Below are positions 29,377 through 38,860 of a stretch of 64,000 nucleotides of DNA, piece by piece; position 1 is the stretch's first letter; each line of letters opens with the position of its first letter. The notes beneath the pieces were generated by a model. It searched no databases. It worked only from the letters and a program-made list of their open reading frames with translations, and was not told the DNA's origin. Where the stretch lies: positions 46,317 through 110,316 of the forward strand of contig NZ_NQKY01000008.1 of NCBI RefSeq assembly GCF_002252675.1, given 5' to 3'. Source of the DNA: Synechococcus sp. BO 8801 (GTDB lineage: Bacteria; Cyanobacteriota; Cyanobacteriia; PCC-6307; Cyanobiaceae). Both the position numbers and the translations under genes were made by a program.

Positions 29377-29624
29377 TCGCTCCCCAGCTGATCGCTGCCC
29401 AGCTCCTGCTCGATCAGGGCATCGAGGGTCACGGCGCTGCGCACCAGGGACTGGTAGCGCTGCACCACCCGCCGGTTGCGCTCCAGCCAGCTGCCGGCGT
29501 CCCCACCGCCCCCGAGTGGGTGGCCGCCCGGGCCTGAGCGGTCGTCATCCAGCAGCTCGAGATCGCTCTGGTGGGCCAGCAGGGCGACCACCAGGCTGTG
29601 GATCCGCTGGCGTCGATCGCTCAT
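29346..29624 (-). CDS. Small hypothetical protein
   Basis: A 92-residue soluble protein with a helical N-terminal region (RRQRIHSLVVALLAHQSDLELLDDD), a Gly-rich middle and a second helix (ERNRRVVQRYQSLVRSAVTLDALIEQEL). It ends in a duplicated GSDQL peptide. I recognise no family. The ATG at 29624 is divergent from cobL, 35 nt away. It overlaps the end of the acyltransferase gene by 31 nt on the other strand. The coding look is reasonable but the call rests on composition and context only. Confidence 0.5.
   Translation of the reverse strand: MSDRRQRIHSLVVALLAHQSDLELLDDDRSGPGGHPLGGGGDAGSWLERNRRVVQRYQSLVRSAVTLDALIEQELGSDQLGSDQLGGGAPSA
29371..29400. repeat. 15 bp tandem duplication at a gene end
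   Basis: agctgatcgctcccc is followed directly by agctgatcgctgccc (14 of 15 identical). The first copy contains the acyltransferase stop codon. On the other strand it codes the doubled GSDQL of the small hypothetical protein. Confidence 0.85.
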
Positions 29625-29659
29625 GGGCAGGGGGTGGGGCCGGCACGTCCGGGAGCATC

Positions 29660-30955
29660 ATGGCCATAAGTGGCACAGGGGCACGGCTGGAGGGTTCGCT
29701 GCTGGAGGTGCTGGGCACCGATGCCGCCGGCCTGGCGGGTCTCTCCCGCCACTGGCAGGACCGGATCCGGCAGGCCGATCTGGTGGCGGCCCCCCGGCGT
29801 CTCCTGGCGGACCTCGAGGCCTGGCGGGGTGAGGCCCCCGCGCCGGAGCTGCTGGCCAGCGACCGGCCCGCCGACCTGCTGCCCCGGCTGGAGCGGGCCC
29901 TTTCCACCGGCCAGCGGGTGGTTCTCCTCGCCAGCGGCGACCCCCTCTGGTTCGGCATCGGCCGTCTGCTGCTGCAGCACCTTCCGGCCGAACGCCTCCG
30001 CTTCCATCCGGCCCCCACCTCCCTGCAGCTCGCCTTCGCCCGTCTGGGGCGGCCCTGGCAGGACGCCTCCTGGATCAGCCTCCATGGCCGTGACCCCGAG
30101 CCGCTGGCGGCCCGTTTGCAGCAGCGGCCCGCCGCCCTGGCGGTGCTGACCGATCCGGCCCGGGGCGGCGCCGACGCCGTGCGCCGGATCCTGCGGGCGT
30201 CGGGGCTGGAGGCCGCCTATGAGCTCTGGCTGGGGGAGCGCCTGGGCCATCCGGCGGAGCGGCTGCAGCGGCTGGCGCCCGACGACCCCCTGCCGCCCGA
30301 TCTCGATCCCCTGCACCTGGTGCTGCTGATCGCGCTCCAGCCCGCCGTGCCTCCGCCTCAGGCCCTGCCGCTGTTCGGCCTGGCCGATGGCCTCTGGTTG
30401 CAGCACCCCGATCAGCCGGGGCTGATGACCAAACGGGAGGTGCGTATCCAGCTGCTGGCCGATCTGGAGCTGCCCGAGACAGGGGTGCTCTGGGACATCG
30501 GCGCCGGGGTGGGGTCGGTGGGGCTGGAGGCGCTGCGCCTGCGCCCCGCCCTGGAGCTGTGGGCGGTGGAGCGCCGGCCCGGGGCCGCCGCCCTGATCGG
30601 CGCCAACGCGGACCGGCTGGGGGTGCGGCCTACGGCGGTGCTGGAGGGGGAGGCCCCGGCCGCCCTGGCCCCCCTGCCCGATCCCGACCGGGTGCTGATC
30701 GGCGGCGGCGGCCGGGACCGGCGCGTGGTGCTGGAGGCGGTGCTGGACCGGCTGCGGCCCGGCGGGGTGGTGGTTCTGCCCCTGGCCACGGTCGAAGCCC
30801 TGGCCCAGCTCAGGCCCCAGCTGGAGCAGGCCGGGCTGGCGGTGACGGTCAGCCAGATCCAGGCCTGGCGCGGCGCCCCCCTGGCGGAGGGCACCCGCCT
30901 GGCGCCCCTCAATCCCGTGCTGGTGCTGAAGGGGTCGCGCCCGGCAGCGGGGTGA
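29660..30955 (+). CDS. cobL: Precorrin-6Y C5,15-methyltransferase (decarboxylating), CbiE-CbiT fusion
   Basis: A 431-residue bifunctional enzyme of cobalamin (or pseudocobalamin) synthesis. The N-terminal CbiE domain has the tetrapyrrole-methylase pattern (RVVLLASGDPLWFGIGRLLL, FHPAPTSLQLAFARLG). The C-terminal CbiT domain has the SAM site GVLWDIGAGVGSVGLEALR, preceded by MTKREVRIQLLADLEL, which is typical for the CbiT entry. The ATG at 29660 starts at MAISGTGARLEG; the frame upstream is low-complexity. The 3' end overlaps the convergent DUF192 gene by 47 nt. Confidence 0.93.
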   Translation: MAISGTGARLEGSLLEVLGTDAAGLAGLSRHWQDRIRQADLVAAPRRLLADLEAWRGEAPAPELLASDRPADLLPRLERALSTGQRVVLLASGDPLWFGIGRLLLQHLPAERLRFHPAPTSLQLAFARLGRPWQDASWISLHGRDPEPLAARLQQRPAALAVLTDPARGGADAVRRILRASGLEAAYELWLGERLGHPAERLQRLAPDDPLPPDLDPLHLVLLIALQPAVPPPQALPLFGLADGLWLQHPDQPGLMTKREVRIQLLADLELPETGVLWDIGAGVGSVGLEALRLRPALELWAVERRPGAAALIGANADRLGVRPTAVLEGEAPAALAPLPDPDRVLIGGGGRDRRVVLEAVLDRLRPGGVVVLPLATVEALAQLRPQLEQAGLAVTVSQIQAWRGAPLAEGTRLAPLNPVLVLKGSRPAAG

Positions 30956-31418
30956 TCCGCACCGGGGTGCCCACGCTGATGCCGAGCACGGCGGCCTGGC
31001 CCGCCGCCAGTTCCAGCACTCCGTCCATCGGCGTGTCGGGGCCGTAGCTGCGGCAGGGCAGGTTCATGCAGGGGGGCACGTCCGTCTCCAGGGCCGCCAC
31101 GCGACCGTCGCGGATGAACAGCATGTCCAGGGGTTCGGGCGTGCGGTGCATCCAGAAACGGGCCACGGCGGGGGGCGCATAGGGGAACCACATGCCACGC
31201 AGGTGGGGCAGGGGCGGGCGCATCTGCAGCCCCATGGCGTACTGGCGCTCGCCCCGGGGCACCTCCAGCTGGATGCAGCGCGCCGGTGGCGGCCCTTCCA
31301 GGCACCACTGGGCGGTGATGGGCAGGAACTGGGGCGGGCTCTGGCTCAGACCCGGCCCGCAGCCGAGCAGCCCGACGACGCCGGCGATGGTCAGGCTCCG
31401 GAGCAGGGAACGGCTCAT
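30909..31418 (-). CDS. DUF192 family putative lipoprotein
   Basis: A 169-residue protein with an N-terminal lipobox (GVVGLLGCGPG), so it is probably a lipid-anchored periplasmic protein and a substrate for Lnt. The DUF192 domain shows VPRGERQYAMGLQMRPPLP, a GMWFPY-type segment, FWMHRTPEPLDMLFI and the end GVLELAAGQAAVLGISVGTPV. The family has no firmly known function. ATGA overlap with the upstream response-regulator gene (start 31418, stop 31415) indicates co-expression. The 3' end overlaps cobL. Confidence 0.87.
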   Translation of the reverse strand: MSRSLLRSLTIAGVVGLLGCGPGLSQSPPQFLPITAQWCLEGPPPARCIQLEVPRGERQYAMGLQMRPPLPHLRGMWFPYAPPAVARFWMHRTPEPLDMLFIRDGRVAALETDVPPCMNLPCRSYGPDTPMDGVLELAAGQAAVLGISVGTPVRITPLPGATPSAPARD

Positions 31419-32125
31419 GGCACGGGCCCCACGGGGGGACGCCCGTCGCTGAGGCAGTAGCCCCGCCCCCGCACGGTGTGGATCAGCCGCGGTTCCCCGT
31501 CCTGCTCCAGTTTCTGGCGCAGATAGCGCACGTAGACCTCGATCACGTTGCTGGCACCTCCGCCCTGGTCGGCCCAGATCTCCTCAAGGATCTGCTCCCG
31601 GCTCACGACCGTTCCCTTCTGACGCAGCAGCAGCAGCAGCAGCTGGTACTCCCGGGCCGTCAGGCTGAGCTGGCGCTGACCGCGCCACCCCTGGCAGGCC
31701 ACCGGATCGATGCGCAGATCCGCCACCTTCAGCAGCGTGGACACCGGCATGGGGGCCTGGCGCCGGGCGAAGCCCAGGTGCAGCCGCAGCCGGGTGAGCA
31801 GGTCGCTCGTGCCCAGGCTGGGCAGCCAGAAATCATCGGCGCCCCACTCCAGGCAATGGCTGCGGCTCTCGACGCTGTCGCTGGTGATGCCGAGCAGCAG
31901 TGGGCGGGCCCCCAGCCGGCGACGCAGCTCCGGGATCCGCGCTTCGCTGCCGGGCGACAGGACCACCGCCGCCGGCAGCTCCTCCCCGGACTCCTGCAGC
32001 TGCGGCCGGTAACCGGAGACCTCCAGCCGCGGCGCGAGGCCTGCGGCCTCCGGGCCCACCAGCAGCACCACGGTCGGTGGTGAGGACGTGGTCGAGGGTG
32101 GCGTGGTCGAGGGTGGCGTGGTCAC
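31415..32125 (-). CDS. OmpR-type response regulator with degenerate receiver
   Basis: A 236-residue protein. The C-terminal winged-helix domain is clear ([60 protein letters not shown]). The N-terminal domain has the receiver layout but lacks the key residues: the acidic pair is missing ([12 protein letters not shown]), the phospho-acceptor position reads VVLSPGS (about Ser57), and the conserved Lys region reads FWLPSLG. It likely works without phosphorylation. The GTG start at 32125 overlaps the nadK stop by 4 nt (GTGA). The first residues are TTPPS repeats coded by a 15 bp tandem repeat. Confidence 0.85.
   Translation of the reverse strand: MTTPPSTTPPSTTSSPPTVVLLVGPEAAGLAPRLEVSGYRPQLQESGEELPAAVVLSPGSEARIPELRRRLGARPLLLGITSDSVESRSHCLEWGADDFWLPSLGTSDLLTRLRLHLGFARRQAPMPVSTLLKVADLRIDPVACQGWRGQRQLSLTAREYQLLLLLLRQKGTVVSREQILEEIWADQGGGASNVIEVYVRYLRQKLEQDGEPRLIHTVRGRGYCLSDGRPPVGPVP
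32088..32125. repeat. 15 bp tandem repeat at the 5' end of the response-regulator gene
   Basis: gtggtcgagggtggc occurs twice in direct tandem (32088-32102, 32103-32117), followed by a partial third copy (gtggtcac) that includes the start codon. It codes for TTPPS units, so copy changes would keep the frame. Confidence 0.9.
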
Positions 32126-33048
32126 AGGGGGGCGTCGGCGTGGCTGCTGGAGGGCTTGGCCACGTGGGGCAGGCCCCAGCCCAGCTTGTTGCGCAGCACC
32201 TGGAAGAACTCGTGGTCGGCCAGCCGCACGAAGCGCACCGGATGCTCGCTGCGGCGCACCAGCACCCGGTCCTCGGGCCAGATGTAACAGCCGGCGCTGC
32301 CGTCGACCACCATCATCAGCCGCTCGGGGGTGGCGGGGAACACGGTCACCGGCTCCTGGTCGCTGAAGACCAGGGCCCGGGAGGCGAGGGAATGGGCGGC
32401 GATCGGTGTCAGCTGCAGCACCGGACAGTCGGGGGTGATCACCGGCCCTCCGGCGCTGAGGGCGTAGGCGGTGGAGCCGGTGGGGGAGGAGAGGATCACC
32501 CCGTCGGCGGCGATGTCCACGGGGGCGTGGCGGCCGATGGCGATCTCGAAGTGGCACATGCTGGTGAGCGGCTCCCGGTGCAGGGCCATCTCGTTGAGAC
32601 AGAGCACCTCCCAGCGCCGCTGCTCGCCCCGCATCACGCTCACCACCAGCATGGAGCGCTCCTCCACGGTCCATTCCCCGGCCACCACCTGGGCCAGGGC
32701 CTGGTCCAGGTCCTTGAGGTAGGCCTCCGCCAGGAACCCCAGATGGCCGGTGTTGATCGTCAGGATCGGCACGCCGATCGGGGCGGTCTGGCGGGCGGCG
32801 GAGAGAACGGTGCCGTCCCCCCCCAGCACCAGGGCCAGGGCCATCTCCTCATCGAAGCTGGCGGGCACGCAGGCGGCGTAGCCCCGGGAGCGCAGGTGCT
32901 GGTCGGGATTGGCGAAACCCACCACGCCACCGGAGCTGCTCACCCGTGCGACCTCCAGCCCGGCGGCGGTCAGCCGGTTCTCGATCAGGTCGGCGGTGCT
33001 GATCGCCAGATCCTTGCCGTCATTGACGATCAGTCCGACCCGGGGCAC
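32122..33048 (-). CDS. nadK: NAD kinase
   Basis: NadK, 308 residues, phosphorylates NAD to NADP. The nucleotide site [14 protein letters not shown], the LNEMALHR motif and the [16 protein letters not shown] region are intact. The GTG start at 33048 gives [15 protein letters not shown], matching the family N terminus; the longer frame upstream has no similarity. The response regulator is coupled by a GTGA overlap. The C-terminal tail beyond the core (about 25 residues, [13 protein letters not shown]) is common in picocyanobacterial NadK as far as I recall. Confidence 0.94.
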   Translation of the reverse strand: MPRVGLIVNDGKDLAISTADLIENRLTAAGLEVARVSSSGGVVGFANPDQHLRSRGYAACVPASFDEEMALALVLGGDGTVLSAARQTAPIGVPILTINTGHLGFLAEAYLKDLDQALAQVVAGEWTVEERSMLVVSVMRGEQRRWEVLCLNEMALHREPLTSMCHFEIAIGRHAPVDIAADGVILSSPTGSTAYALSAGGPVITPDCPVLQLTPIAAHSLASRALVFSDQEPVTVFPATPERLMMVVDGSAGCYIWPEDRVLVRRSEHPVRFVRLADHEFFQVLRNKLGWGLPHVAKPSSSHADAPL

Positions 33049-33207
33049 CGATCGCAGGCTGAATGGCAGACAGACTCTAGGAGGACGCGGAACGGCAGCC
33101 ACGGCTGCAGGGGACGGGCGAAACCAGGTTGGGGAGATGGCCTTTCGGCCTCCCTGGCCGTCGTCGCCGAACAGGGCCTGCAGGCCGAGTTGCCAGTGCC
33201 CGGATGG

Positions 33208-33234
33208 TTGAAGACAAAGCGACAGCGTTAACAT
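33208..33234 (+). promoter_or_regulatory. Candidate promoter of the sulfotransferase gene
   Basis: TTGAAG at 33208-33213 and TAACAT at 33229-33234, spaced 15 bp, lie in a locally AT-richer patch 31 nt before the GTG start. The spacing is shorter than ideal. The remainder of 33049-33264 (between divergent nadK and this gene) shows no gene. Confidence 0.3.
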
Positions 33235-33264
33235 CCGGGCACTTCGTCCCGTCGGCTGCTGCCG

Positions 33265-34131
33265 GTGAAGCTTCTTTACATCGGTGGTCTCGAGCACAGC
33301 GGGACCACCCTCACCGAGCAGTTGCTGAGCAGCCATTCCCGCAGCCTCAGCCTGGGAGAGATCGCTTCCTTCTTCTCTCCCTCCCACATGAAGGCCTATC
33401 TCCGTGCCTGGGGAGATCATGACGACGTGCGTCGCTGTTCCTGTGGCAGTGACTGGGAGGATTGTTCCTTCTGGGGACAGCTCACCCATCTCAATGGCCT
33501 GAATTCAGACCTTCCTCTGGACGAGAAATATGCCCAGCTGATCAGATTCATCCGACGCCAGCTTGGTGATGATGTGCTGGTGACGGATTCTTCCAAGTCC
33601 GTGGAAGCCCTGGGCGCCCTGCGCAGTGCCCTGCGGCGCGAAGCCGCCAGCCAGGATCGTTTCGGGCTGATCCTCGTGACCAAGGATGTGCGCAGCTTCA
33701 CGGCTTCGATGAAGCGCAAGAGTGGCGGCAAGGGGCTGCTTTCCGATTTCCGTTCGATGAACTACTGGACCCATGCCAATACCAAGTGGTTGAAGGTTCT
33801 GGCCGCCGATCCTTCCATCCCCCATCGCATCAACCTTTACGAACACCTCTGTCTCGATACGCTGGGTCAGGTCAACGCGCTGCTGGCGATGGTTGAAGAA
33901 GCCCCCCTCCCCAGCCTGGACATCGCCAACACGCGATCGCACATCGCCATGGGGAACAAGGACTTCCTGATGCGCAATCGCAGCCGTGTCCGCTACGACC
34001 AGCGCTGGTTCACCGATGACGCCATTCTTTTGGCCTATCTCATCAACGGCCCGGCCAGACGTCTCAACCACCGTTTCTATCGAATGGGCCAGCAGCTCGC
34101 CGCAGACCTGCCCAGGAGTTCAGCGATCTGA
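33265..34131 (+). CDS. PAPS-dependent sulfotransferase family protein
   Basis: A 288-residue protein starting at GTG 33265. The 5'-phosphosulfate loop is visible near the N terminus ([20 protein letters not shown]) and a 3'-phosphate motif follows in the middle ([19 protein letters not shown]). It likely transfers sulfate from PAPS to a glycan or lipid. A cysteine-rich stretch ([16 protein letters not shown]) is notable. Base composition is clearly less GC-rich than nadK and pheS on either side, suggesting later acquisition. No neighbouring sulfate-activation genes are seen. Confidence 0.82.
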   Translation: MKLLYIGGLEHSGTTLTEQLLSSHSRSLSLGEIASFFSPSHMKAYLRAWGDHDDVRRCSCGSDWEDCSFWGQLTHLNGLNSDLPLDEKYAQLIRFIRRQLGDDVLVTDSSKSVEALGALRSALRREAASQDRFGLILVTKDVRSFTASMKRKSGGKGLLSDFRSMNYWTHANTKWLKVLAADPSIPHRINLYEHLCLDTLGQVNALLAMVEEAPLPSLDIANTRSHIAMGNKDFLMRNRSRVRYDQRWFTDDAILLAYLINGPARRLNHRFYRMGQQLAADLPRSSAI

Positions 34132-34192
34132 GGAGGCTGAATCAGGAGGGTGCGATCGACCAGGGTGCACGGCCGATCTCAGAGAACGCGGC

Positions 34193-35200
34193 TCAGAACT
34201 GCTCCAGGAAGCGCAGATCGCTGTTGAACAGCCGGCGGATGTCGTCGATGCCGTGGCGCACCATGCAGAACCGCTCCACCCCCAGGCCGGCGGCGAAGCC
34301 GCTCCAGCGTTCCGGATCGATGCCCAGGCCCTCCAGCACTGCCGGGTCCACCATGCCGCAGCCCATCACCTCCAGCCAGCGGCCCCGCCACTGCACGTCC
34401 ACCTCGGCGGAGGGCTCGGTGAAGGGGAAATAGCTGGCCCGGAACCGCACCGGCAGATCACCGAAGAACTGCTGCAGGAAGGTGGTGACCGTGCCGCGCA
34501 GGTGGCTGAAATCCAGCCCCTCGTCGAGGGCGAGCACCTCCACCTGGTGGAACACCGGCGAGTGGGTGGCATCCACCGCATCGCGCCGGTAGACCCGCCC
34601 GGGGGCGATCACCCGCACCGGCGGGGGGTTGGCCTCGAGGTGGCGGATCTGCACGGGGGAGGTGTGGGTGCGGAGCAGCCGGTCGCCCCCCAGGTAGAAG
34701 GTGTCCTGCATGTCCCGGGCCGGGTGGTGCTCCGGGATGTTGAGGGCGGTGAAGTTGTAGTGGTCGGTTTCGATCTCGGGCCCTTCGGAAACCCGGTAGC
34801 CGAGGCCGGCGAAGATGTCGACGATCTCCTCGATCGTGCTCTGCAGCGGATGGCGGTGGCCCGGCGGCACGTAGCTGCAGCCCGCCGTCACATCGATCCG
34901 CTCCCGCTCCAGCCGCTCCGCCATGGCGGCGCTGCGGACGGCCTCGAGCCTGGCGCCCAGCAGCTGCTGCACCTGGTCCTTGAGGAGGTTGGCCCGCTGG
35001 CCCACCAGGGGGCGCTCCTCACCGGGGAGGCGGCCCATGGCACCGAGCACCCCGGAGAGCCGTCCCTTCTTGCCCAGCAGGCCCACCCGCAGCTCCTCAA
35101 GGGCCGTGGCGTCCCCGGCGGCGGCGATGGCGGCGGCGGCCTCCGCCTCCAGGCGCTCCAGCTGGTCGGTGAGCTGCTGCAGGCTGACGGTGGTGCTCAC
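34193..35200 (-). CDS. pheS: Phenylalanyl-tRNA synthetase alpha subunit
   Basis: PheS, 335 residues, the catalytic subunit of phenylalanyl-tRNA synthetase. An N-terminal coiled-coil arm ([20 protein letters not shown]) precedes the class II core: LHPLQ-type entry [38 protein letters not shown] (in part), motif 2 region [18 protein letters not shown], and motif 3 [19 protein letters not shown]. The GTG start at 35200 gives the usual length; the longer frame adds unrelated residues. It is divergent from surE by 74 nt. pheT is not in the window. Confidence 0.95.
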   Translation of the reverse strand: MSTTVSLQQLTDQLERLEAEAAAAIAAAGDATALEELRVGLLGKKGRLSGVLGAMGRLPGEERPLVGQRANLLKDQVQQLLGARLEAVRSAAMAERLERERIDVTAGCSYVPPGHRHPLQSTIEEIVDIFAGLGYRVSEGPEIETDHYNFTALNIPEHHPARDMQDTFYLGGDRLLRTHTSPVQIRHLEANPPPVRVIAPGRVYRRDAVDATHSPVFHQVEVLALDEGLDFSHLRGTVTTFLQQFFGDLPVRFRASYFPFTEPSAEVDVQWRGRWLEVMGCGMVDPAVLEGLGIDPERWSGFAAGLGVERFCMVRHGIDDIRRLFNSDLRFLEQF

Positions 35201-35274
35201 GGCACGGATCGGGGGGAGGAAGCGACTGTAGGCAGCAGCGTCTAGCTTGCCGGCAGTCCACGCGGTCGAGGCCG

Positions 35275-36087
35275 ATGGCACCGCTCCGGATCCTGATCAG
35301 CAACGACGACGGGGTGTTCGCCGACGGCATCCAGGCCCTGGCGGCCGAGGCCGTCGGCCGCGGCCACACCGTCACCGTGGTCTGCCCGGACCGGGAGCGC
35401 TCCGCCACCGGCCACGGACTCACCCTCCAGACCCCGTTGCGGGCGGAGCGGGCCGACGAACTCTTCGCGGCGGGCGTCACCGCCTGGGCCTGCAGCGGCA
35501 CCCCCTCCGACTGCGTCAAGCTGGCCCTGTTCCGGCTGCTGGAGCAGCCGCCGGACCTGGTGCTCTCCGGCATCAACCACGGCCCCAACCTCGGCACCGA
35601 CGTGCTCTATTCGGGCACCGTCTCGGCGGCGATGGAGGGCACGATCGAGGGACTGCCGGCCTTGGCGGTGAGCAGCGCCGACTTCCACTGGCGTCGCTTC
35701 GAGGCGGCGGCGGCCCTGGCCCTTGATGTGGCCGAGCGGATGCTGGCCACCAGCTGGCCCGAGGGGCTGCTGCTCAATCTCAACGTCCCGCCCCGGCCCG
35801 CCGCAGACCTCGCCCCGCTGCGCTGGTGCCGCACGGCCGTGCGGCGCTACATCGATCAGTTCGAGAAACGCACCGATCCCCGTGGCCGCACCTACTACTG
35901 GCTGGCCGGCGAAGTGGTCGACGACCTCGAGGGCACCGGCGCCGGTCCGGCCGAATGGCCCACCGATGTGGCCTGGGTGCAGCAGGGCGGACCGTCCCTG
36001 ACGCCCCTGCAGCCCGAACTCTTCTGGCGGGGCTCCGTCGCCTCATTGCCGGCCGTGGAGGCCTTGGGCGATCAGGTCTTGCGATAG
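35275..36087 (+). CDS. surE: 5'/3'-nucleotidase SurE
   Basis: SurE, 270 residues, a metal-dependent nucleoside monophosphate phosphatase. The metal site [12 protein letters not shown], the [14 protein letters not shown] segment and the [19 protein letters not shown] motif are all present. No signal peptide, so cytosolic. The 3' end overlaps the convergent DUF3611 gene by 16 nt. The tail from about residue 235 is typical of picocyanobacterial SurE in length. Confidence 0.95.
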   Translation: MAPLRILISNDDGVFADGIQALAAEAVGRGHTVTVVCPDRERSATGHGLTLQTPLRAERADELFAAGVTAWACSGTPSDCVKLALFRLLEQPPDLVLSGINHGPNLGTDVLYSGTVSAAMEGTIEGLPALAVSSADFHWRRFEAAAALALDVAERMLATSWPEGLLLNLNVPPRPAADLAPLRWCRTAVRRYIDQFEKRTDPRGRTYYWLAGEVVDDLEGTGAGPAEWPTDVAWVQQGGPSLTPLQPELFWRGSVASLPAVEALGDQVLR

Positions 36088-36653
36088 ATCCGCTGCAGCA
36101 GCCACAAGCTGAGGATCAGGGCGATCAGGTGGGCGAACAGCACCTGGGTGTTGCTCAGCACCGAAAGCATCTCGATCGAGGTGATCGGCAGCCCCACCAC
36201 CCGGCCGCCGCTGCCTGGGGTCCCCTGCATCTGGGCCCCGAAGAAGCCCGGCACCTGCTGGGAGGCCTGCACGAAGAGGCTGCCGGCCAGGGCCTGATAG
36301 CCCACCGCCGCGAGGGTGAGCCCGCCCAGGTCGGCCAATAGACCGCGTTTCACCAGGCGCGTGGTTTCGCCCTTGCTGGGGCGTGCCGGGCTGGCCAGGG
36401 CGCGGCCGCAGCGCACCACCAGCCAGGATTGCCACAGACTCCAGAGCAGAACCAGGAATGACAGGGTGGTGAGGGAAAGGCCGGGGCCCAGCCCCAGGGC
36501 ACGGGAGGAGTTGGCCGCCATCTGGCCGCCGATGTTGTTGAAGATCAGCACCCCCACCACCACCACTCCGAGGGCGAGCTGGACCCAGAAGCGCACCCAG
36601 CCCATGCGGCGCAGGGCATCGGCCATGCGCTGCAGATCCAGCGTGTCGACCAT
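36072..36653 (-). CDS. DUF3611 family membrane protein
   Basis: A 193-residue polytopic membrane protein with about four helices ([65 protein letters not shown]). It resembles the DUF3611 family found in cyanobacteria and plastids, whose function is not established. The ATG at 36653 is followed by a short soluble N terminus ([20 protein letters not shown]). It is divergent from ribF and converges with surE, overlapping its end by 16 nt. Confidence 0.87.
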   Translation of the reverse strand: MVDTLDLQRMADALRRMGWVRFWVQLALGVVVVGVLIFNNIGGQMAANSSRALGLGPGLSLTTLSFLVLLWSLWQSWLVVRCGRALASPARPSKGETTRLVKRGLLADLGGLTLAAVGYQALAGSLFVQASQQVPGFFGAQMQGTPGSGGRVVGLPITSIEMLSVLSNTQVLFAHLIALILSLWLLQRIYRKT

Positions 36654-36716
36654 GGGGAGAAGGGCGAAGGCCCCAAACTTGGCATGGGAGGATCCAGCCG
36701 GCGAGGGCCGAGGCCG

Positions 36717-37673
36717 TTGATCCCGCTTCACGACCCCTCCAGCGCCCTGCGCCCCACCGCCGTCGCCCTGGGCAGCTTTGATGGCCTGCATCGGGGTCAC
36801 CGGAGCGTGATCGCCGCCGTCACCGCGCCCATGGCCGCCGGCCAGGAGCGGGCGGTGCCCACGGTGGTCAGCTTCTGGCCCCATCCCCGCGAGGTGCTCC
36901 ACGGCGAAACGCGGCTGCGGCTCGATCTCCCGGAGGAGAAGCTGGAACTGCTCGAACCCCTCGGCATCGAGCAGCTGGTGCTGGTGCCCTTCACCCGCGA
37001 GCTGGCGGCGCTGACCCCGGAGCCCTTCGTGCGCCAGGTGCTGGCCGAACGGCTCCAGGCCCGCAGGATCGCGGTGGGCACCAACTTCCGCTTCGGCGTC
37101 GATCGCCGCGGGGACGTGGACGACCTGGCCCGCATCGGCGCCAGCTTCGGCATCGACGTGCAGGTGGTGCCGATGCTGTGGGATGGGGCCGAGCGGGTGA
37201 GCAGCAGTCGCATCCGGCGGGCCCTGGCGGCCGGCGACATCGACGAGGCGGCGCGGCTGCTGGAGCGTCCCTACCGTTTCAGCGGCCAGGTGGTGAGCGG
37301 TCGGGGCCTGGGGCGCCAGCTGGGCTGGCCCACCGCCAACCTGGCGGTGGACGGCCGAAAGTTCCTGCCGCTGGAAGGGGTCTATGCGGCCCTGGCCTGG
37401 CGCGACGGCGGCGAGGGACCGATGGCGGCGGTGATGAACCTGGGCCCCCAGCCCACCGTCGATCCCCTGGCCCCATCGGCGGTGGAGGTGCACCTGCTGG
37501 AGCGCCGGCTGGAGCTGGTGGGGGCCCATCTGACCGTGCAGCCCCTGCGGCTGCTGCGGCGCCAGCAGGCGTTCGCCAGCCTCGAGGCCCTCAGCGAGCA
37601 GATCCGGCTGGATGCCGATCGGGCCGGCGATCTCTGCCGGACACTCGGACCCCCTGGGGAGGCTTCCACCTAG
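36717..37673 (+). CDS. ribF: Bifunctional riboflavin kinase/FAD synthetase
   Basis: RibF, about 318 residues, makes FMN and FAD. The N-terminal adenylyltransferase domain has AVALGSFDGLHRGHRSVI and VGTNFRFGVDRRGD; the SSSRIRRAL signature follows. The C-terminal kinase domain has GRGLGRQLGWPTANLAV and AAVMNLGPQPTV. I place the start at TTG 36717 (LIPLHDPSSALRPTAV), where related proteins begin from memory. An ATG at 36684 in the same frame is the alternative and would add 11 residues. It runs toward thiE, 71 nt downstream. Confidence 0.93.
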   Translation: MIPLHDPSSALRPTAVALGSFDGLHRGHRSVIAAVTAPMAAGQERAVPTVVSFWPHPREVLHGETRLRLDLPEEKLELLEPLGIEQLVLVPFTRELAALTPEPFVRQVLAERLQARRIAVGTNFRFGVDRRGDVDDLARIGASFGIDVQVVPMLWDGAERVSSSRIRRALAAGDIDEAARLLERPYRFSGQVVSGRGLGRQLGWPTANLAVDGRKFLPLEGVYAALAWRDGGEGPMAAVMNLGPQPTVDPLAPSAVEVHLLERRLELVGAHLTVQPLRLLRRQQAFASLEALSEQIRLDADRAGDLCRTLGPPGEAST

Positions 37674-37744
37674 GGGCAGGACATCAGTTCCTCCCGCCCG
37701 AAGAAGCCCTCCCATACCCTGGAGGCCTCACCCGCCCCGGTCCG

Positions 37745-38860
37745 GTGACGCCCCAGCCTCCAGTCCCGTCGCCGCCGCTGTCCGGCCGTGAGCGTGGTTC
37801 CACCCACCGTGCCGCCAGCGAGCGTGCCGCCATCGAGCGGCTGCTTGATGCCAACCTCGACCGGGCTCGGGAGGGGCTGCGGGTGCTGGAGGACTGGGCC
37901 CGCTTCGCCCTCGACCGTCCCGACCTGGTGGCCCGTACCAAGGACCTGCGCCAGCGCCTGGGGCGGCTGCACCGGACCTCCTACAAGCTGGCCCGGCACA
38001 CCGCCAGCGACCCGGCCACGGGCCTGGCCCATCCGGCCCAGGCCGAACGGCAGGACGGCGCCAGTGTCCTGGCCGCCAACGCCGGACGGGTGCAGGAGGC
38101 CCTGCGGGTGCTGGAGGAGTTCGGCCGGCTTGAGGACCCGGAGCTGGCGGCCGAGGCGGCGTCGATCCGCTACGCCCTCTACGACGTGGAGGTGGATCTG
38201 CTCCAGGCCGGCCGTGACGGCGACGGGCGCCGGGCCCTGCTGCGCCGCTGCCATCTGTACCTGGTGACCAGCCCGGTGGACGGCCTGGAGGCCGTGGTGG
38301 CCGCCGCCCTGGCGGCGGGGCTGCAGCTGGTGCAGTACCGCGCCAAACCCGACGCCCCCCTGGATGACCGGAGTCGCTTCGCCCAGGCCAGCGCCCTGCG
38401 CCAGCTCTGCCACCGCCATGGCGCCCTGTTCCTGGTCAACGACCGCATCGACCTGGCCCTGGCGGTGGGGGCCGACGGCGTCCACCTCGGCCAGGGCGAC
38501 CTGCCGCCCTCGGTGGCCCGCCGCCTGCTGGGGCCCGACCGGCTGATCGGCCGCAGCACCCACCGGCTCGAGGACTTGCGCCAGGCGGTCGCCGATGGCT
38601 GCGACTACGTGGGGGTGGGGCCCGTCAACGCCACGCCCACCAAGCCCGGCCGCGAGCCGGTGGGGCTGGCCTACGTGACCCAGGCGGCGGCGGAATCCCC
38701 CCTGCCCTTCTTCGCCATCGGCGGCATCGATCCGGGCAACCTGGCCGCCGTGCGCCGTGCCGGGGCGGATCGGGTGGCGGTGGTGCGGGCCATCACGGCC
38801 GCCGCCGACCCCGGCGCCGCGGTCGCCGCCCTGCTGGCGGGGCTGGAGGCTGAGGCATGA
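37745..38860 (+). CDS. thiE: Thiamine-phosphate synthase with N-terminal ThiD2 domain
   Basis: A 371-residue fusion. The C-terminal half is ThiE, joining the pyrimidine and thiazole moieties of thiamine (QYRAKPDAPLDDRSR, FLVNDRIDLALAVGADGVHLGQGD, GRSTHRLEDLRQA, YVGVGPVNATPTKPGR, FFAIGGIDPGN). The N-terminal half (RLLDANLDRAREGLRVLEDW, RVQEALRVLEEFGRL) is the helical ThiD2 domain, described as an HMP-phosphate kinase in other bacteria. The start is GTG 37745. thiS overlaps the stop by 4 nt (ATGA). Confidence 0.93.
   Translation: MTPQPPVPSPPLSGRERGSTHRAASERAAIERLLDANLDRAREGLRVLEDWARFALDRPDLVARTKDLRQRLGRLHRTSYKLARHTASDPATGLAHPAQAERQDGASVLAANAGRVQEALRVLEEFGRLEDPELAAEAASIRYALYDVEVDLLQAGRDGDGRRALLRRCHLYLVTSPVDGLEAVVAAALAAGLQLVQYRAKPDAPLDDRSRFAQASALRQLCHRHGALFLVNDRIDLALAVGADGVHLGQGDLPPSVARRLLGPDRLIGRSTHRLEDLRQAVADGCDYVGVGPVNATPTKPGREPVGLAYVTQAAAESPLPFFAIGGIDPGNLAAVRRAGADRVAVVRAITAAADPGAAVAALLAGLEAEA

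Noticed and set aside
37674-37744. Thiamine pyrophosphate riboswitch upstream of thiE
   Set aside because: The 71 nt gap is too short and lacks the conserved CUGAGA and related elements.
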